From Shewanella metallivivens (GTDB taxonomy: Bacteria > Pseudomonadota > Gammaproteobacteria > Enterobacterales > Shewanellaceae), in NCBI RefSeq assembly GCF_028750675.1, contig NZ_JAQQPZ010000013.1, positions 639,486-703,485 on the forward strand: a stretch of DNA of 64,000 nt, read 5' to 3'. The notes under the pieces were generated by a model that worked only from the letters and a program-made list of their open reading frames with translations, was not told the origin of the DNA and made no database searches. This document shows positions 18,047 to 28,459 of this stretch, piece after piece. Both the position numbers and the translations under genes were made by a program. Each line of letters begins with the position of its first letter. Within the stretch, counting starts at the first letter, position 1.

Positions 18047-18611
18047 CGACTCGCCCTAATGTCAGCCGCCCTAATGCATCACCGACCACCAATACATTGA
18101 CCCGTTTTAGTTCGTCAGTAACAGTAGTAAAATTAAGTTCAAATGGTGTCATTTCGCCGCTAGGAAAAAGCAAAATTTGTGGTTCAGGATGCTTTTTTTT
18201 ATCGTCGTCGCTTTCTTCGTCAATAAATGGCTCATCAAACCAAGACTCGTCTTGCTCATCTTCTTGCACCAATGGCATGCCATCTATCACAACATCAAGA
18301 ACGACCCCGGGATCCATTTTTTGAGTTGCCAGTAAACGGTCTTGCTCAACCGCCACCCATTTACCTTCTCGATAAAACACAAATTGATATTGGTCTTCGT
18401 CAATCACAATACCGATAAACTGACCACTGAGCACACTTTCATCCAGTACCATTTCGGTCGCTGATATAAATCGCTGCGCTTGCTTGTTGAGAGCCTGCTC
18501 AGGTCCTGCCGCGCTCATAGAAATGGTGACAGCCGATGCCACCAATCCCATTAACAATGCGACGAGTAATACCTCTAATAAGGTAAATCCAGCATGACGA
18601 CGAAAAAGCAT
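18039..18611 (-). CDS. gspH: type II secretion minor pseudopilin H
   Basis: 190 residues beginning MLFRRHAG|FTLLEVL, a normal prepilin leader. The reading frame is open 99 bases further upstream inside gspG. The ATG at 18611 stands two bases after the gspG stop and puts the leader at the expected length, so the longer version is rejected. The middle contains an acidic stretch (EESDDDKKK). GspH sits at the base of the pseudopilus tip. Confidence 0.93.
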   Translation of the reverse strand: MLFRRHAGFTLLEVLLVALLMGLVASAVTISMSAAGPEQALNKQAQRFISATEMVLDESVLSGQFIGIVIDEDQYQFVFYREGKWVAVEQDRLLATQKMDPGVVLDVVIDGMPLVQEDEQDESWFDEPFIDEESDDDKKKHPEPQILLFPSGEMTPFELNFTTVTDELKRVNVLVVGDALGRLTLGRVDE

Positions 18612-18612
18612 A

Positions 18613-19047
18613 TTATTGGAAATCTTGTAAGTTCCAGCTGCCAATGTCATCTTCAGAGCCTGCTTGTCCGTCTGGACCGGCACTAAAAATATCAATTTTA
18701 CCGTTCTCACCTGGGCTTAATAGGTAATAGTCATTACGCCATGGATCTTGCGGTAAACGTTTAACATAACCGCCATCACGGAAATTACGCGGCTCTGGCG
18801 ATGAGCTAGGCTTAGTCACTAACGCGTCAAGCCCTTGCTCCGTTGTTGGGTAAATACTATTGTCTAGCTTATACATGTCTAAGGCATTTTCGAGCGCAAC
18901 AATGTCTGAAACCGCCTTTTGTTGGTCTGCTTTGTCTTTGTTGCCCATCAAGTTAGGCACAACCATTGACGCTAAAATACCAAGAATAACAATCACCACC
19001 ATGACTTCAAGCAAGGTGAAACCGCGTTGTTTGTTGTGTTGTTGCAT
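18613..19047 (-). CDS. gspG: type II secretion major pseudopilin G
   Basis: 144 residues with leader MQQHNKQRG|FTLLEVMVV and the classic GspG calcium-binding, glycine-rich C-terminus (SAGPDGQAGSEDDIGSW). It is the main subunit of the periplasmic pseudopilus that pushes folded substrates through the secretin. The body segment LDNSIYPTTEQGLDALV is highly conserved in the family. Confidence 0.97.
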   Translation of the reverse strand: MQQHNKQRGFTLLEVMVVIVILGILASMVVPNLMGNKDKADQQKAVSDIVALENALDMYKLDNSIYPTTEQGLDALVTKPSSSPEPRNFRDGGYVKRLPQDPWRNDYYLLSPGENGKIDIFSAGPDGQAGSEDDIGSWNLQDFQ

Positions 19048-19105
19048 TAAAGACTTCCTTCTAAAAATGACTTAAATCTTGAACTTATCGGCTTTGCTTT
19101 ATTGC

Positions 19106-20338
19106 TTAGCCACTGATTAAATTATTTAACTCTAAAATGGGCTGTAAGATTGCCATCACAATAAATAATACAACCGAAGCCATACTGACCACCAGCATTG
19201 GTTCAAACACCCCAAGTGCAATATTGACGTTAGACTCAAACTCGCGGTCTTGGTTGTCAGCCGCGCGTTCGAGCATGTTTTCTAACTGACCGCTTTTTTC
19301 ACCTGAGGCTATCATGTACAACATCATTGCTGGGAATAACTTAGTATTAGTCAACGCGGCACCCAAACTGGTTCCCTCACGTACCCGCGCAGTGGCATCA
19401 TCGACTGCAGCTCGCACTTTAACGTTTTGTAATACTTCACTGGCGATACGCATACCATCAAGCAGAGGCACAGAACTTGCTGACAAAATACTTAAGGTAC
19501 GGGCAAAACGGGCGGTATTGAGGCCCTTACTCACTTTACCGATAACGGGCATATTGAGTAACGTTGTGTCGTATTTCATTCGCATGATTGGATTGGTGAG
19601 CATACGCTGAAACAAAATCAAGCCGCCAAACATTATCAACACAACGAATAAGCCCCAGTGTTGGACAAAGTCTGACGCTAGGATCAAAAATTGGGTGGTA
19701 CCAGGAAGCTCTTGGCCCATATGTTCAAACTGACCCACAACTTTAGGCACTACAGCAGCAAGTAATACAGCGATAACACCGATGGCAACCACGGTAAGCA
19801 CTATAGGATAAATCATGGCTTGGGTGAGCTTAGATTTAAGCTGTTGACGACGTTCGGTATAGTCTGCAAGACGATTGAGCACCACTTCTAAATGGCCCGA
19901 CTTTTCGCCAGATGCGACCATTGCACGATATAAGTCATCAAACACATGAGGAAATTCAGCCATAGAGTCGGCTAGACTGTACCCTTCGACAACACGCGAA
20001 CGTACAGCCATAATCATATTGCCTAAACGGGCTTTTTCTGACTGTTGGCCAACCGCTTTTAATGCCTCCTCAATCGGTAAGCCTGCGGCAACCAACGTGG
20101 CAATTTGGCGGGTAATTAACGCCAACTCTGCAACCGAAATCCGTTTTTTGAACACATTGCTAAAGCTAAATCCGCCGCGTTGTGTGCGGGCTTCTTTTTC
20201 ATTAACAGGCTGTAATTCAAGGGGCATTAAGCGTTGCTCACGCAGCTGACTACGAGCATGACGTGCAGTGTCGGCTTCTATCACACCTTTTACTTGTTTG
20301 CCTTTATTATCAAGGGCTTTGTATTCAAACGCTGCCAT
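19106..20338 (-). CDS. gspF: type II secretion inner membrane platform protein F
   Basis: 410 residues with two repeated cytoplasmic GspF domains, each followed by membrane helices (about 172-195, 222-245 and 380-402). Conserved ASGEKSG occurs twice (about residues 137 and 342), one copy per repeat. GspF is the polytopic core that couples ATPase movement to pseudopilus assembly. It starts three bases after gspE ends. Confidence 0.96.
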   Translation of the reverse strand: MAAFEYKALDNKGKQVKGVIEADTARHARSQLREQRLMPLELQPVNEKEARTQRGGFSFSNVFKKRISVAELALITRQIATLVAAGLPIEEALKAVGQQSEKARLGNMIMAVRSRVVEGYSLADSMAEFPHVFDDLYRAMVASGEKSGHLEVVLNRLADYTERRQQLKSKLTQAMIYPIVLTVVAIGVIAVLLAAVVPKVVGQFEHMGQELPGTTQFLILASDFVQHWGLFVVLIMFGGLILFQRMLTNPIMRMKYDTTLLNMPVIGKVSKGLNTARFARTLSILSASSVPLLDGMRIASEVLQNVKVRAAVDDATARVREGTSLGAALTNTKLFPAMMLYMIASGEKSGQLENMLERAADNQDREFESNVNIALGVFEPMLVVSMASVVLFIVMAILQPILELNNLISG

Positions 20339-20341
20339 TGA

Positions 20342-21901
20342 TTATTCCTCGCGCGTCACACGTAGTACTTCTTCAAGAGTAGTGACACCCGTCAAGACTT
20401 TACTCATACCGTCATGTCTAATGCTCGGCACAGATTTACGCACGTATTTTTCGATGGCTAGTTCGCCACGGCCACCATGAATAAGCTCACGCACATTATC
20501 ATCAACTATCAATAACTCATGAATACCCGTTCGGCCACGGTAGCCATTATGGCCACAAGCTTTACATCCTTTTGCACGGTAAATAACACGCGTGTCGTTA
20601 GCAGTAACACCTAATAATTCACGTTCACGCTCGTCAGGCTCGTGAGCCTCTTTACAATGAGGGCAAAGGGTACGAATAAGGCGCTGGGCTAATACCCCAA
20701 GTAAGCTCGATGACACCAAGAACGGTTCAACACCCATATCTTGTAAACGGGTAATAGCACCAGATGCCGTGTTGGTATGTAACGTTGAAATAACCAAGTG
20801 ACCCGTTAATGAGGCTTGCACTGCAATTTGGGCAGTTTCAAGGTCACGAATTTCACCAATCATCACCACATCAGGGTCTTGACGTAAAATAGCCCGTAAA
20901 CCACGGGCAAAAGTCATGTCGACCTTGGTATTAACTTGGGTTTGACCGATACCATCTAACTCATACTCGATGGGATCCTCTACCGTTAAAATATTGGTGT
21001 CTTTGGAATTAATCTCGGTTAAGCCCGCATACAAAGTGGTACTTTTACCGGAACCGGTTGGGCCAGTAACCAAAATAATGCCGTGAGGTTTACGAATTAA
21101 TTCGTCAAACTGCTCGCGAATATTGTGGGTCATGCCTAGTTGTTGCAAGTCTAAGTTGCCAGTGTTTTTATCTAATAGACGCATGACGACACGTTCACCA
21201 TGACTCGATGGCATGGTCGACACACGCACATCAACTGCACGGCCAGCAATACGTAATGAAATACGTCCATCTTGAGGCAGACGTTTTTCTGCAATATCTA
21301 AACGCGCCATCACCTTAATACGTGACACCAATAATGATGATAACTTACGATTTGGCTTTAAGACTTCTTTTAATACACCGTCGATACGAAAACGCACTAC
21401 AAGCTGTTTTTCGTAAGTTTCAACGTGAATATCAGACGCTTCTTCTTTAATCGCTTCTGACAACAACGCATTGATCAATTTAATGATCGGTGCATCGTCA
21501 TCACCTTCAAGCAGGTCTTCAGTTTGCGGTAGCTCTTCAGCTAGGGTAAACAAGTCCATTTCGTTACCAATGTCTTCCATTAGCTGCTGAGCCTCTGAAG
21601 AGTTAGCTTGATAGGCTTGAGTTAATTTAGCTTCAAACTTAGCGACATCTAGCTTAATGACCGCTAAATCAACCCCCGCATAGCGGCGCACTTCAAGCAT
21701 TGCATTGAGCGGCGTCTTGTCAGTATAAAACAGACACAGTTGCTCATTCTCTTTGGCTAACACCAATTGAAAACGATGTGAAAACGCAAATGGCAGACGC
21801 TCTTTGCTGTTCGAGTGAAAAACCTCATCGCCTTCGACCGCTTCCATGGCGACTTCACTAGATACTTGGGCTAATGGCTCTGTCACTGCGCTATCACTCA
21901 T
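20342..21901 (-). CDS. gspE: type II secretion ATPase E
   Basis: 519 residues. Visible are Walker [16 protein letters not shown], Asp box and Walker B ([12 protein letters not shown]), the His box ([11 protein letters not shown]), and the four-cysteine zinc module CPHC...CKACG that marks GspE/PilB ATPases. The frame extends 12 codons upstream into gspD. The ATG at 21901 overlaps the gspD stop (ATGAGTGA) and starts MSDSAVT, so it is taken as the start. This is the cytoplasmic motor of the system, bound to GspL. Confidence 0.96.
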   Translation of the reverse strand: MSDSAVTEPLAQVSSEVAMEAVEGDEVFHSNSKERLPFAFSHRFQLVLAKENEQLCLFYTDKTPLNAMLEVRRYAGVDLAVIKLDVAKFEAKLTQAYQANSSEAQQLMEDIGNEMDLFTLAEELPQTEDLLEGDDDAPIIKLINALLSEAIKEEASDIHVETYEKQLVVRFRIDGVLKEVLKPNRKLSSLLVSRIKVMARLDIAEKRLPQDGRISLRIAGRAVDVRVSTMPSSHGERVVMRLLDKNTGNLDLQQLGMTHNIREQFDELIRKPHGIILVTGPTGSGKSTTLYAGLTEINSKDTNILTVEDPIEYELDGIGQTQVNTKVDMTFARGLRAILRQDPDVVMIGEIRDLETAQIAVQASLTGHLVISTLHTNTASGAITRLQDMGVEPFLVSSSLLGVLAQRLIRTLCPHCKEAHEPDERERELLGVTANDTRVIYRAKGCKACGHNGYRGRTGIHELLIVDDNVRELIHGGRGELAIEKYVRKSVPSIRHDGMSKVLTGVTTLEEVLRVTREE

Positions 21902-24035
21902 TCTCTTCAGCCTTTTCCTTTTGCAGACTTTCATCAATAATGCGTAACGCAGGATCAGAATCTCGCAGTTCAGTACCTAACCCTTGACGATTGTTATAAC
22001 GCTCTAGCATTTCATTGACTTCATCTGGCAAGTAAGCTTCTTGATTCCATTCTTCAAGCACCGGAATATCAGTGTTCGGCATTAAGTTAACACCACGCTC
22101 CTGTTGTTCAAGTTGTAACGCTCTGAAGTAGTTATATTTACGCCCTGCGATCCCTTCCATTGTAATGCCATCTCGTATGATGGTTGGCTTAATGAAAATC
22201 ATTAGGTTTTTCTTGGTCGTAGAGCTCGAAGATGATTTAAATAACCAGCCTAAATATGGAATGTCACCCAAAATAGGCACTTTTTGCACGCTCTCTTGCA
22301 CTTCTTCACTAATCAAACCACCTAATACCACAACCTGACCAGAATCGGCCATCACGGTCGTAGTCAAACGACGTGTCGAGAAACTGATATCGACACCCGT
22401 ATTACCATTCACACCTGAAACTTCTTGTTCAATGGTCATCTTAACCGATGAGCCTTCGTTAATTTGTGGCACCACTTTTAACTTAACACCAACCTCTTTA
22501 CGCTCAACGGTTTGGAACGGGTTATCATTACTTGAGCTCGACGTTGAACCGGTAAGAATAGGCACTTCATCACCGACAATAAATGAGGCTTCTTGGTTAT
22601 CTAAGGTAGTAATTGATGGCGTAGCTAAAATATTGGATTTGGTGTCGCTTGATACCGCTTGAATCAATGCAGCAAAATCACCCGTCGTCACGCCCCATGC
22701 CATACCACTTACACTACTTAACGCATCAGAAAGTAATGTGTAGTCACCATCTGATGTTGGGTTTGTTGTTGTGGTAGAGCCACCATCAGAGTTAGTTACA
22801 GTAACCGTGGTGCCTTCTTCTTCTTGAGCGGCTAATACACCCGCGCCAACGTCTGTAATGGTGGTGCCAATGTTACTAAATTGCGTTAAACCACCACTAG
22901 CACTCCCCATTTGTACGCCAAAACCAATGTCATCACCCTCAGAAATCTCAACAATAATCGCCTCAATCAATACTTGTGCGCGGCGAATATCTAACTGATT
23001 AATGACACTTTCAATGGTACGTAACTGATCGGGCTCTGCACTGATCACCAACGAGTTGGTGTCTGGGTGAGCCATAATATTAATGTCACTACGGCGTTTA
23101 CTACTTGCGCCTTGAGCCGATGTGCTACCGTCTTTACCTTCTTGTAGGTTTTGTGCAAAACCTGTCAGTACTTCAACTAAATCTTCTGCTTTGGCATAAC
23201 GCAAATAACGCACCTTTGTGTTACCCGTATTCGCTTGCTCGGCATCAAGGCGCTGAATAAGCTCAATGACTCGCTCACGACTTTTTTCATCACCACTGAC
23301 GATAACGGCATTGGTGCGCTCATCGGCAACCACTTTTGGAGTTTGACCCGGTAATTGAGCTTGATTGGCGCTTGAACGATACAGTGCTTCAACAATACGC
23401 ACAATTTCACCCGCTGAGGCAAAGTTAAGTGATACCACTTCAACAGCCGTGTCACCTTGCTTATCTACGCGGCGTACAATTTCAACCAACTTGTTTACCA
23501 CAGCAGCGCGGCCTGAAATCATTAGCACGTTGGCTTGGTCATAGTTGACCACATTACCACCGCCAGCATTGTCGTTTAGCTGACGTAATAACGGAGCAAG
23601 TTGCTTGGCTTCAGAGTTATACAATGGCACCACGCGGGTGACCATTTCATCACCTAAACCAGGCATCTTGTCATCGGCCACACGAATAGCTGATGTTTTC
23701 GCATCTTTGTCTTTAATGACTTTAATCACGTGGTTTTCCATCTCAACGACAGCATAACCATAGACTTGTAAGACGTTTAAAAAGAACTGGTAATATTGAT
23801 CATCATTTAACAAATCGTAACTGCGTACGTTAATTTTGCCACGTACGGTAGGGTCAACGATGATGGTTTTATTGAGGTTTTTACCGACAATATTAATAAA
23901 CTCTTGAATGTCTGTGCCTTTGAAATTAGCAGCATATTGCTCCGACCAAGCCATTGGCGCGGCCATCATCGCAGCGCCGACTAACATTCCAGCAATAATC
24001 TTATGTCGGATCCCTTTGTTATTCATTTTACTCAA
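21894..24035 (-). CDS. gspD: type II secretion outer membrane secretin D
   Basis: 713 residues with a signal peptide (cleavage near AWSEQ), the N0-N3 periplasmic domains, and a C-terminal secretin domain. The secretin signature [17 protein letters not shown] lies in the last 130 residues. A Ser/Thr/Gly-rich stretch (about residues 400-430) sits in the secretin core, where the cap-gate insertion occurs in Vibrio-type secretins. It forms the outer membrane gate. Confidence 0.96.
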   Translation of the reverse strand: MSKMNNKGIRHKIIAGMLVGAAMMAAPMAWSEQYAANFKGTDIQEFINIVGKNLNKTIIVDPTVRGKINVRSYDLLNDDQYYQFFLNVLQVYGYAVVEMENHVIKVIKDKDAKTSAIRVADDKMPGLGDEMVTRVVPLYNSEAKQLAPLLRQLNDNAGGGNVVNYDQANVLMISGRAAVVNKLVEIVRRVDKQGDTAVEVVSLNFASAGEIVRIVEALYRSSANQAQLPGQTPKVVADERTNAVIVSGDEKSRERVIELIQRLDAEQANTGNTKVRYLRYAKAEDLVEVLTGFAQNLQEGKDGSTSAQGASSKRRSDINIMAHPDTNSLVISAEPDQLRTIESVINQLDIRRAQVLIEAIIVEISEGDDIGFGVQMGSASGGLTQFSNIGTTITDVGAGVLAAQEEEGTTVTVTNSDGGSTTTTNPTSDGDYTLLSDALSSVSGMAWGVTTGDFAALIQAVSSDTKSNILATPSITTLDNQEASFIVGDEVPILTGSTSSSSNDNPFQTVERKEVGVKLKVVPQINEGSSVKMTIEQEVSGVNGNTGVDISFSTRRLTTTVMADSGQVVVLGGLISEEVQESVQKVPILGDIPYLGWLFKSSSSSTTKKNLMIFIKPTIIRDGITMEGIAGRKYNYFRALQLEQQERGVNLMPNTDIPVLEEWNQEAYLPDEVNEMLERYNNRQGLGTELRDSDPALRIIDESLQKEKAEENE

Positions 24036-24050
24036 TCCTCTAACGCCAAA

Positions 24051-24965
24051 TTATTCTGGCAAACTAAACATGATTTCGACCAACTGCCCTTCACGCTCTA
24101 CCATGACAGCCATTTCGGTGAGCTCAGGCAATTGCGCCATCACTTCTAAAGCCTGACCCATATCGGTCAGATCATACCCATTGATTGATTTTGCTAAATC
24201 GTTGGGTTGAAAGCCCGCTTGCTTAAACAACGCAGCATCCTTACCAGGATTTAAACGGTAACCAGATAGCTCCTCACCATCGCGAACAGGTGAAATTGCT
24301 AGATAATCAGTAATCTTACTTGGATCCGCCAATAACTCATCGCGAGAATTAGACAGATCCTCAGAAAAACGTTCATTTTCACGACGATCGACTCGAGTCA
24401 CCCTTTTATCGACTTTGGCTTGTTGTAGCTGCTCATTTGCTTGGCTTTCTGCACTGTATTTAAGTCCATCAAGCATCAAGGTTTCATAGCGGCCACCATT
24501 GGTGATGATAATTCTATCGGCATACACTTCTTTTAACGATGCTGACGTACCTTTAATTTTGTCGCCTAAGCTATAGGTTTCTTGCTGACCACTAGACTCA
24601 ATAACCGCCAAGCCTTGCTCTTCTGCAGTAGAAGCAACAACACCAGTCAATTGAATTGAAAGGTTGGTTTTCGGGGCATCGGTGATCTGCTCGACCACTT
24701 CAGCCTTAGGCATGTTGGCATTATCTTCAACACGACCAAACAGTAATAGGTTACGCACACCAGAAAGCTCGATACGCTTTGCAGTGCTAGCAGAAATAGG
24801 GGAAGGTTGCCAAATCGCTGATGGCGAAGACACAGGCATTAACTTCCATGTAATTTGTGCCGCAAGCAGCAACACAATGATCAATCCCAGCCAAAATACC
24901 ACGCCACTTATCGGTTTATGCGGCACAGATGCAGCCTTGTTGATCAGTTTATCTAATAAATCCAT
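24051..24965 (-). CDS. gspC: type II secretion protein C
   Basis: First gene of the gsp operon; 304 residues with one membrane helix (about 20-41), a homology region that contacts GspD, and a C-terminal PDZ domain (about 215-300, with GYRLNPGKDAALFKQAGFQPNDLAKSINGYDL-like features). GspC links the inner platform to the secretin and helps select substrates. It is divergent from hslR. The 253-base gap between them must hold both promoters, but I cannot place them confidently. Confidence 0.94.
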   Translation of the reverse strand: MDLLDKLINKAASVPHKPISGVVFWLGLIIVLLLAAQITWKLMPVSSPSAIWQPSPISASTAKRIELSGVRNLLLFGRVEDNANMPKAEVVEQITDAPKTNLSIQLTGVVASTAEEQGLAVIESSGQQETYSLGDKIKGTSASLKEVYADRIIITNGGRYETLMLDGLKYSAESQANEQLQQAKVDKRVTRVDRRENERFSEDLSNSRDELLADPSKITDYLAISPVRDGEELSGYRLNPGKDAALFKQAGFQPNDLAKSINGYDLTDMGQALEVMAQLPELTEMAVMVEREGQLVEIMFSLPE

Positions 24966-25218
24966 ATTTTTTGGGACCCTCTATACGTCTTGGTACAGGT
25001 CTCTGTTTTAATGTTTAAAATGTTATACCTATTTGCCATGCTAACCCACAGAGAATAAAGCAACAACCCTAGAGCATATCGATTGGCGAATCTACACCAA
25101 ATATGCTAAGTTTGCGCCCACAAATGAGGCTCAATTTAACCCCAAAATGCAATAATACTTGTATTGTATGGCAGTTAAGTTACTCAGTCTGTGAAATCAT
25201 CCCTGTTTTGGAGGCCAT

Positions 25219-25617
25219 TTGAATCAAATTCAGTCCGAAAAAAGCATTATTCGGTTAGATAAGTGGCTATGGGCGGCTCGATTTTATAAAACTCGCGCCA
25301 TCGCAAAAGATATGATTAACGGCGGTAAAGTACATTACAACGGTCAAAGGACTAAATCCAGTAAGAATGCGGAAGTCGGTGCAAAAATTCGTCTACGCCA
25401 AGGTAATGATGATAAAGAAGTTATCATTAAGGTGTTATCAGGCCATCGACAGGGCGCAAGTATCGCGCAAACCTTGTATGAAGAAACCCCCGAAAGCATT
25501 AGCAAACGTATCATTAACGCTGAAGCTCGGCGGCTTAATATTTTAAATAATCCGGCACCTGATCATAAACCGGATAAAAAACAACGACGACAGCTTATGC
25601 GCTTTAAAGACTTTTAA
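25219..25617 (+). CDS. hslR: ribosome-associated heat shock protein Hsp15
   Basis: 132 residues with an S4 RNA-binding fold (RLDKWLWAARFYKTRAIA) and a basic C-terminal tail. Hsp15 binds free 50S subunits carrying nascent chains and helps to recycle them. The start is a TTG: GGAG at 25210-25213 is a strong ribosome site at the right distance and there is no nearby in-frame ATG. The length agrees with E. coli Hsp15 (133). It precedes hslO by 27 bases, as in E. coli. Confidence 0.94.
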   Translation: MNQIQSEKSIIRLDKWLWAARFYKTRAIAKDMINGGKVHYNGQRTKSSKNAEVGAKIRLRQGNDDKEVIIKVLSGHRQGASIAQTLYEETPESISKRIINAEARRLNILNNPAPDHKPDKKQRRQLMRFKDF

Positions 25618-25644
25618 GCGCATAATAGAGTTAAGAGAGTAAAG

Positions 25645-26505
25645 ATGAACAACGATATTTTACACCGCTATCTATTCGACAACGCCGATGTTCGCGGTGA
25701 AATCGTACAACTTGAAAACAGCTACCAAGAAGTCCTTTCTGCCCACGACTATCCAGTAGCATTACAGCATTTGTTAGGCGAATTAATGGCAGCAACATCA
25801 CTATTAACTGCAACCATTAAGTTTACCGGTGATATTAGTGTGCAATTGCAGGGTGACGGTCCAGTATCACTTGCCGTCATTAATGGTAATAACGAGCAAG
25901 TATTACGCGGTGTATCGCGCTGGAAAGGTGAGATAGCCGACGATGCGAGTTTGCAGGAAATGCTTGGTAAAGGTTATATGGTGATTACTCTTACCCCTGA
26001 TGAGGGCGAACGTTACCAAGGTATCGTTTCATTAGATCACGTAAACTTAGCTGCCTGCTTAGAAGAATACTTTAATCAATCTGAGCAGTTACCAACCCAA
26101 ATTCAATTGTTTGCTAACGGCAAACAAGCTGCGGGTATGTTATTACAAGTGTTACCCACCAAGTCTGAGCAAAATGATGACTTTGAACACTTATCAACCT
26201 TAACCGCCACAATTAAAGCAGAAGAGCTATTTACGCTCGAAGCACCAGAAGTACTGCATCGCCTATATCATCAAGAAGAAGTGCGTTTATTTGACCCAGT
26301 TGATGTGACGTTTAAATGTACCTGTTCACGTGATCGCAGCGCCGCCGCAATTAAAACGCTTTCTCAAGCTGAAATTGAAGCAATTTTAGCAGAAGATGAC
26401 AAGATTGATATGGGTTGTGAATACTGCAACCAGGTATATACCTTTGATGCTATTGACGTTGCAGCGCTATATGCTGGTAGCCACAGTAGTGACGCAAAGC
26501 AATAA
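25645..26505 (+). CDS. hslO: redox-regulated chaperone Hsp33
   Basis: 286 residues. The C-terminal redox switch has both zinc-binding cysteine pairs, CTC in FKCTCSRD and CEYC about 32 residues later. In the cell, oxidation releases zinc and activates the holdase. The start is preceded by AGAGAG at good spacing. It is co-transcribed with hslR. Confidence 0.96.
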   Translation: MNNDILHRYLFDNADVRGEIVQLENSYQEVLSAHDYPVALQHLLGELMAATSLLTATIKFTGDISVQLQGDGPVSLAVINGNNEQVLRGVSRWKGEIADDASLQEMLGKGYMVITLTPDEGERYQGIVSLDHVNLAACLEEYFNQSEQLPTQIQLFANGKQAAGMLLQVLPTKSEQNDDFEHLSTLTATIKAEELFTLEAPEVLHRLYHQEEVRLFDPVDVTFKCTCSRDRSAAAIKTLSQAEIEAILAEDDKIDMGCEYCNQVYTFDAIDVAALYAGSHSSDAKQ

Positions 26506-26540
26506 ACTCAAAAAGATCGCCACAACGTAACCAATTACAT

Positions 26541-26564
26541 AAAAAAGCGCGAAAGCGCTTTTTT
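26541..26564. terminator. terminator after hslO
   Basis: A 10-bp perfect stem AAAAAAGCGC/GCGCTTTTTT with a stable GAAA tetraloop and a T-run, 36 bases after the hslO stop. Confidence 0.88.
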
Positions 26565-26770
26565 TATGTCTAAAAAGTGTAAACAAAAGTACTAAACATT
26601 AAAAACTTTCAAAAAAATTACCAAACTGTTCGTTACCAATACCTAAACATCAGTTACAATCACCATCGTTAGCTTACAGCAACCGAGCAATAACAATAAT
26701 CGAGCTAATGCCAAGATATTAGTAGCGACTAAAAGCGAATACAGACCTAAAAGACATGGAGATCAACACT

Positions 26771-28312
26771 ATGGCGGATTTAACACACCGCGTTAACCTT
26801 AACCCTACGACAGCACAGCTTGTTGAAATAGCGCTTCTTCGTGGAGAAGGTCAGCTCACCGCCAATGGTGCATTAGTGGCAAAAACGGGCGAAAGAACAG
26901 GTCGTTCCCCTAACGACCGCTTTATTGTAAAGGATCCGAGCACTGAGGCTGATGTCGAATGGGGCAAAGTAAACCGCCCATTTGATGCTGGTAAATTTGA
27001 TGCGTTATGGAGCCGTGTTGAAACTTACCTAGCAGACAAAGAATTGTTTATGTCTGAACTCGAAGTCGGTGCCGATGATGAGCATTACATCCCAGTTCGT
27101 GTCACCACAGAATATGCATGGCATCAAATTTTCGCCCGCAACCTGTTTATCATTCCAACGGTGTTTAACCGCAACAACAAAGACACATGGCAAATTATTA
27201 ATGCGCCAGGGTTTGTGTGCGATCCTGAACGTGATGGTACGAATTCAGATGCCGCAGTGATTCTTAACTTCGCCGAACGTAAAGTGCTGCTTGCAGGCTT
27301 GAAATACGCTGGTGAAATGAAAAAGTCGATGTTCTCTGTGCAAAACTTTTTACTCCCAGCCAAAGGGGTATTACCAATGCATTGCTCAGCAAACGTTGGG
27401 CACGATGGCGATACCACGTTATTTTTTGGCTTATCGGGAACAGGCAAAACAACCCTATCGGCAGATCCTAAGCGTTTGCTCATTGGTGATGATGAACACG
27501 GTTGGGCACCCGGTGGAGTATTTAATATTGAAGGCGGTTGCTACGCCAAATGCATCGACCTAAGCCAAAAAAATGAACCGGTAATTTGGGATGCTATTCG
27601 GTTTGGTACCGTATTAGAGAACGTGGTGCTTGATGAGCAACGTGTTCCAGACTTTAACGACACCAGCTTAACTGAAAACAGCCGCGCTGCTTACCCACTT
27701 GAGCATATTGCCCAACGTAAAGAAGAAAATCGCGGTGCAGAACCGCACGCCGTTGTGTTTTTAACATGCGATGTGTCCGGTGTACTACCGCCAGTGTCAG
27801 TACTGAGCAAAGAGCAAGCAGCTTATCATTTCTTATCGGGTTACACTGCAAAAGTAGGTTCTACGGAAATGGGCTCAACCTCCGCTATTCAGTCAACTTT
27901 CTCGACTTGTTTTGGTGCGCCATTCTTCCCTCGTCCAGCGGGTGTGTACGCAGAGTTACTTATGCAACGTATTGAGTCGTTTGGTAGCCAAGTTTACTTG
28001 GTTAATACTGGGTGGACCGGCGGTCCACATGGCGTAGGTAAACGTTTTGATATTCCAACCACTCGCGCCATTGTCGACGCCATTGTCAGCGGTGAGCTCA
28101 AAGATGTTGAAACCGTCCACATTGATAAACTCAATCTAAACGTACCAGTTGCGGTAACAGGTGTAGATAGCAAGTTACTCAACCCTGTTAATACGTGGAA
28201 TAATGCAACTGAATACAACAAGTATGCACAACAATTAGCCCAAGAGTTCAGCGAAAATTTTGCTAAATATCAGGTCTCTGATGCAATTAAGCAGGCTGGT
28301 CCTAAAGTATAA
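26771..28312 (+). CDS. pckA: phosphoenolpyruvate carboxykinase (ATP)
   Basis: The first committed gluconeogenic enzyme, converting oxaloacetate and ATP to PEP, ADP and CO2 in the cytoplasm. The kinase loop [11 protein letters not shown], the metal and oxaloacetate-binding segment LIGDDEHGW, and the early substrate-binding GRSPNDRF motif are all intact. The frame opens at 26756. GGAGA at 26758-26762 is the ribosome site for the ATG at 26771, which starts MADLTHRV and gives 513 residues. A candidate -10 (TACAAT, 26655-26660) lies in the 265-base leader gap. Confidence 0.96.
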   Translation: MADLTHRVNLNPTTAQLVEIALLRGEGQLTANGALVAKTGERTGRSPNDRFIVKDPSTEADVEWGKVNRPFDAGKFDALWSRVETYLADKELFMSELEVGADDEHYIPVRVTTEYAWHQIFARNLFIIPTVFNRNNKDTWQIINAPGFVCDPERDGTNSDAAVILNFAERKVLLAGLKYAGEMKKSMFSVQNFLLPAKGVLPMHCSANVGHDGDTTLFFGLSGTGKTTLSADPKRLLIGDDEHGWAPGGVFNIEGGCYAKCIDLSQKNEPVIWDAIRFGTVLENVVLDEQRVPDFNDTSLTENSRAAYPLEHIAQRKEENRGAEPHAVVFLTCDVSGVLPPVSVLSKEQAAYHFLSGYTAKVGSTEMGSTSAIQSTFSTCFGAPFFPRPAGVYAELLMQRIESFGSQVYLVNTGWTGGPHGVGKRFDIPTTRAIVDAIVSGELKDVETVHIDKLNLNVPVAVTGVDSKLLNPVNTWNNATEYNKYAQQLAQEFSENFAKYQVSDAIKQAGPKV

Positions 28313-28345
28313 AATGCCACCCGGCTAAGCAGAATATAAATAACA

Positions 28346-28375
28346 AAAATCCCAATTCATTCTAGTTGGGATTTT
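28346..28375. terminator. terminator after pckA
   Basis: Stem AAAATCCCAA/TTGGGATTTT with a 10-base loop and a T-run, 33 bases after pckA. Confidence 0.85.
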
Positions 28376-28459
28376 TTATTTTGTGGCCTCATATTACTTC
28401 AGAGGTAATGCTATGATGTCATATCAATTTTGCCCTCTACATTATCACCTGAGGTCTTC

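Noticed and set aside
18612-18710. Upstream start for gspH inside gspG
   Set aside because: The ATG at 18611 follows the gspG stop by two bases and gives a normal prepilin leader.
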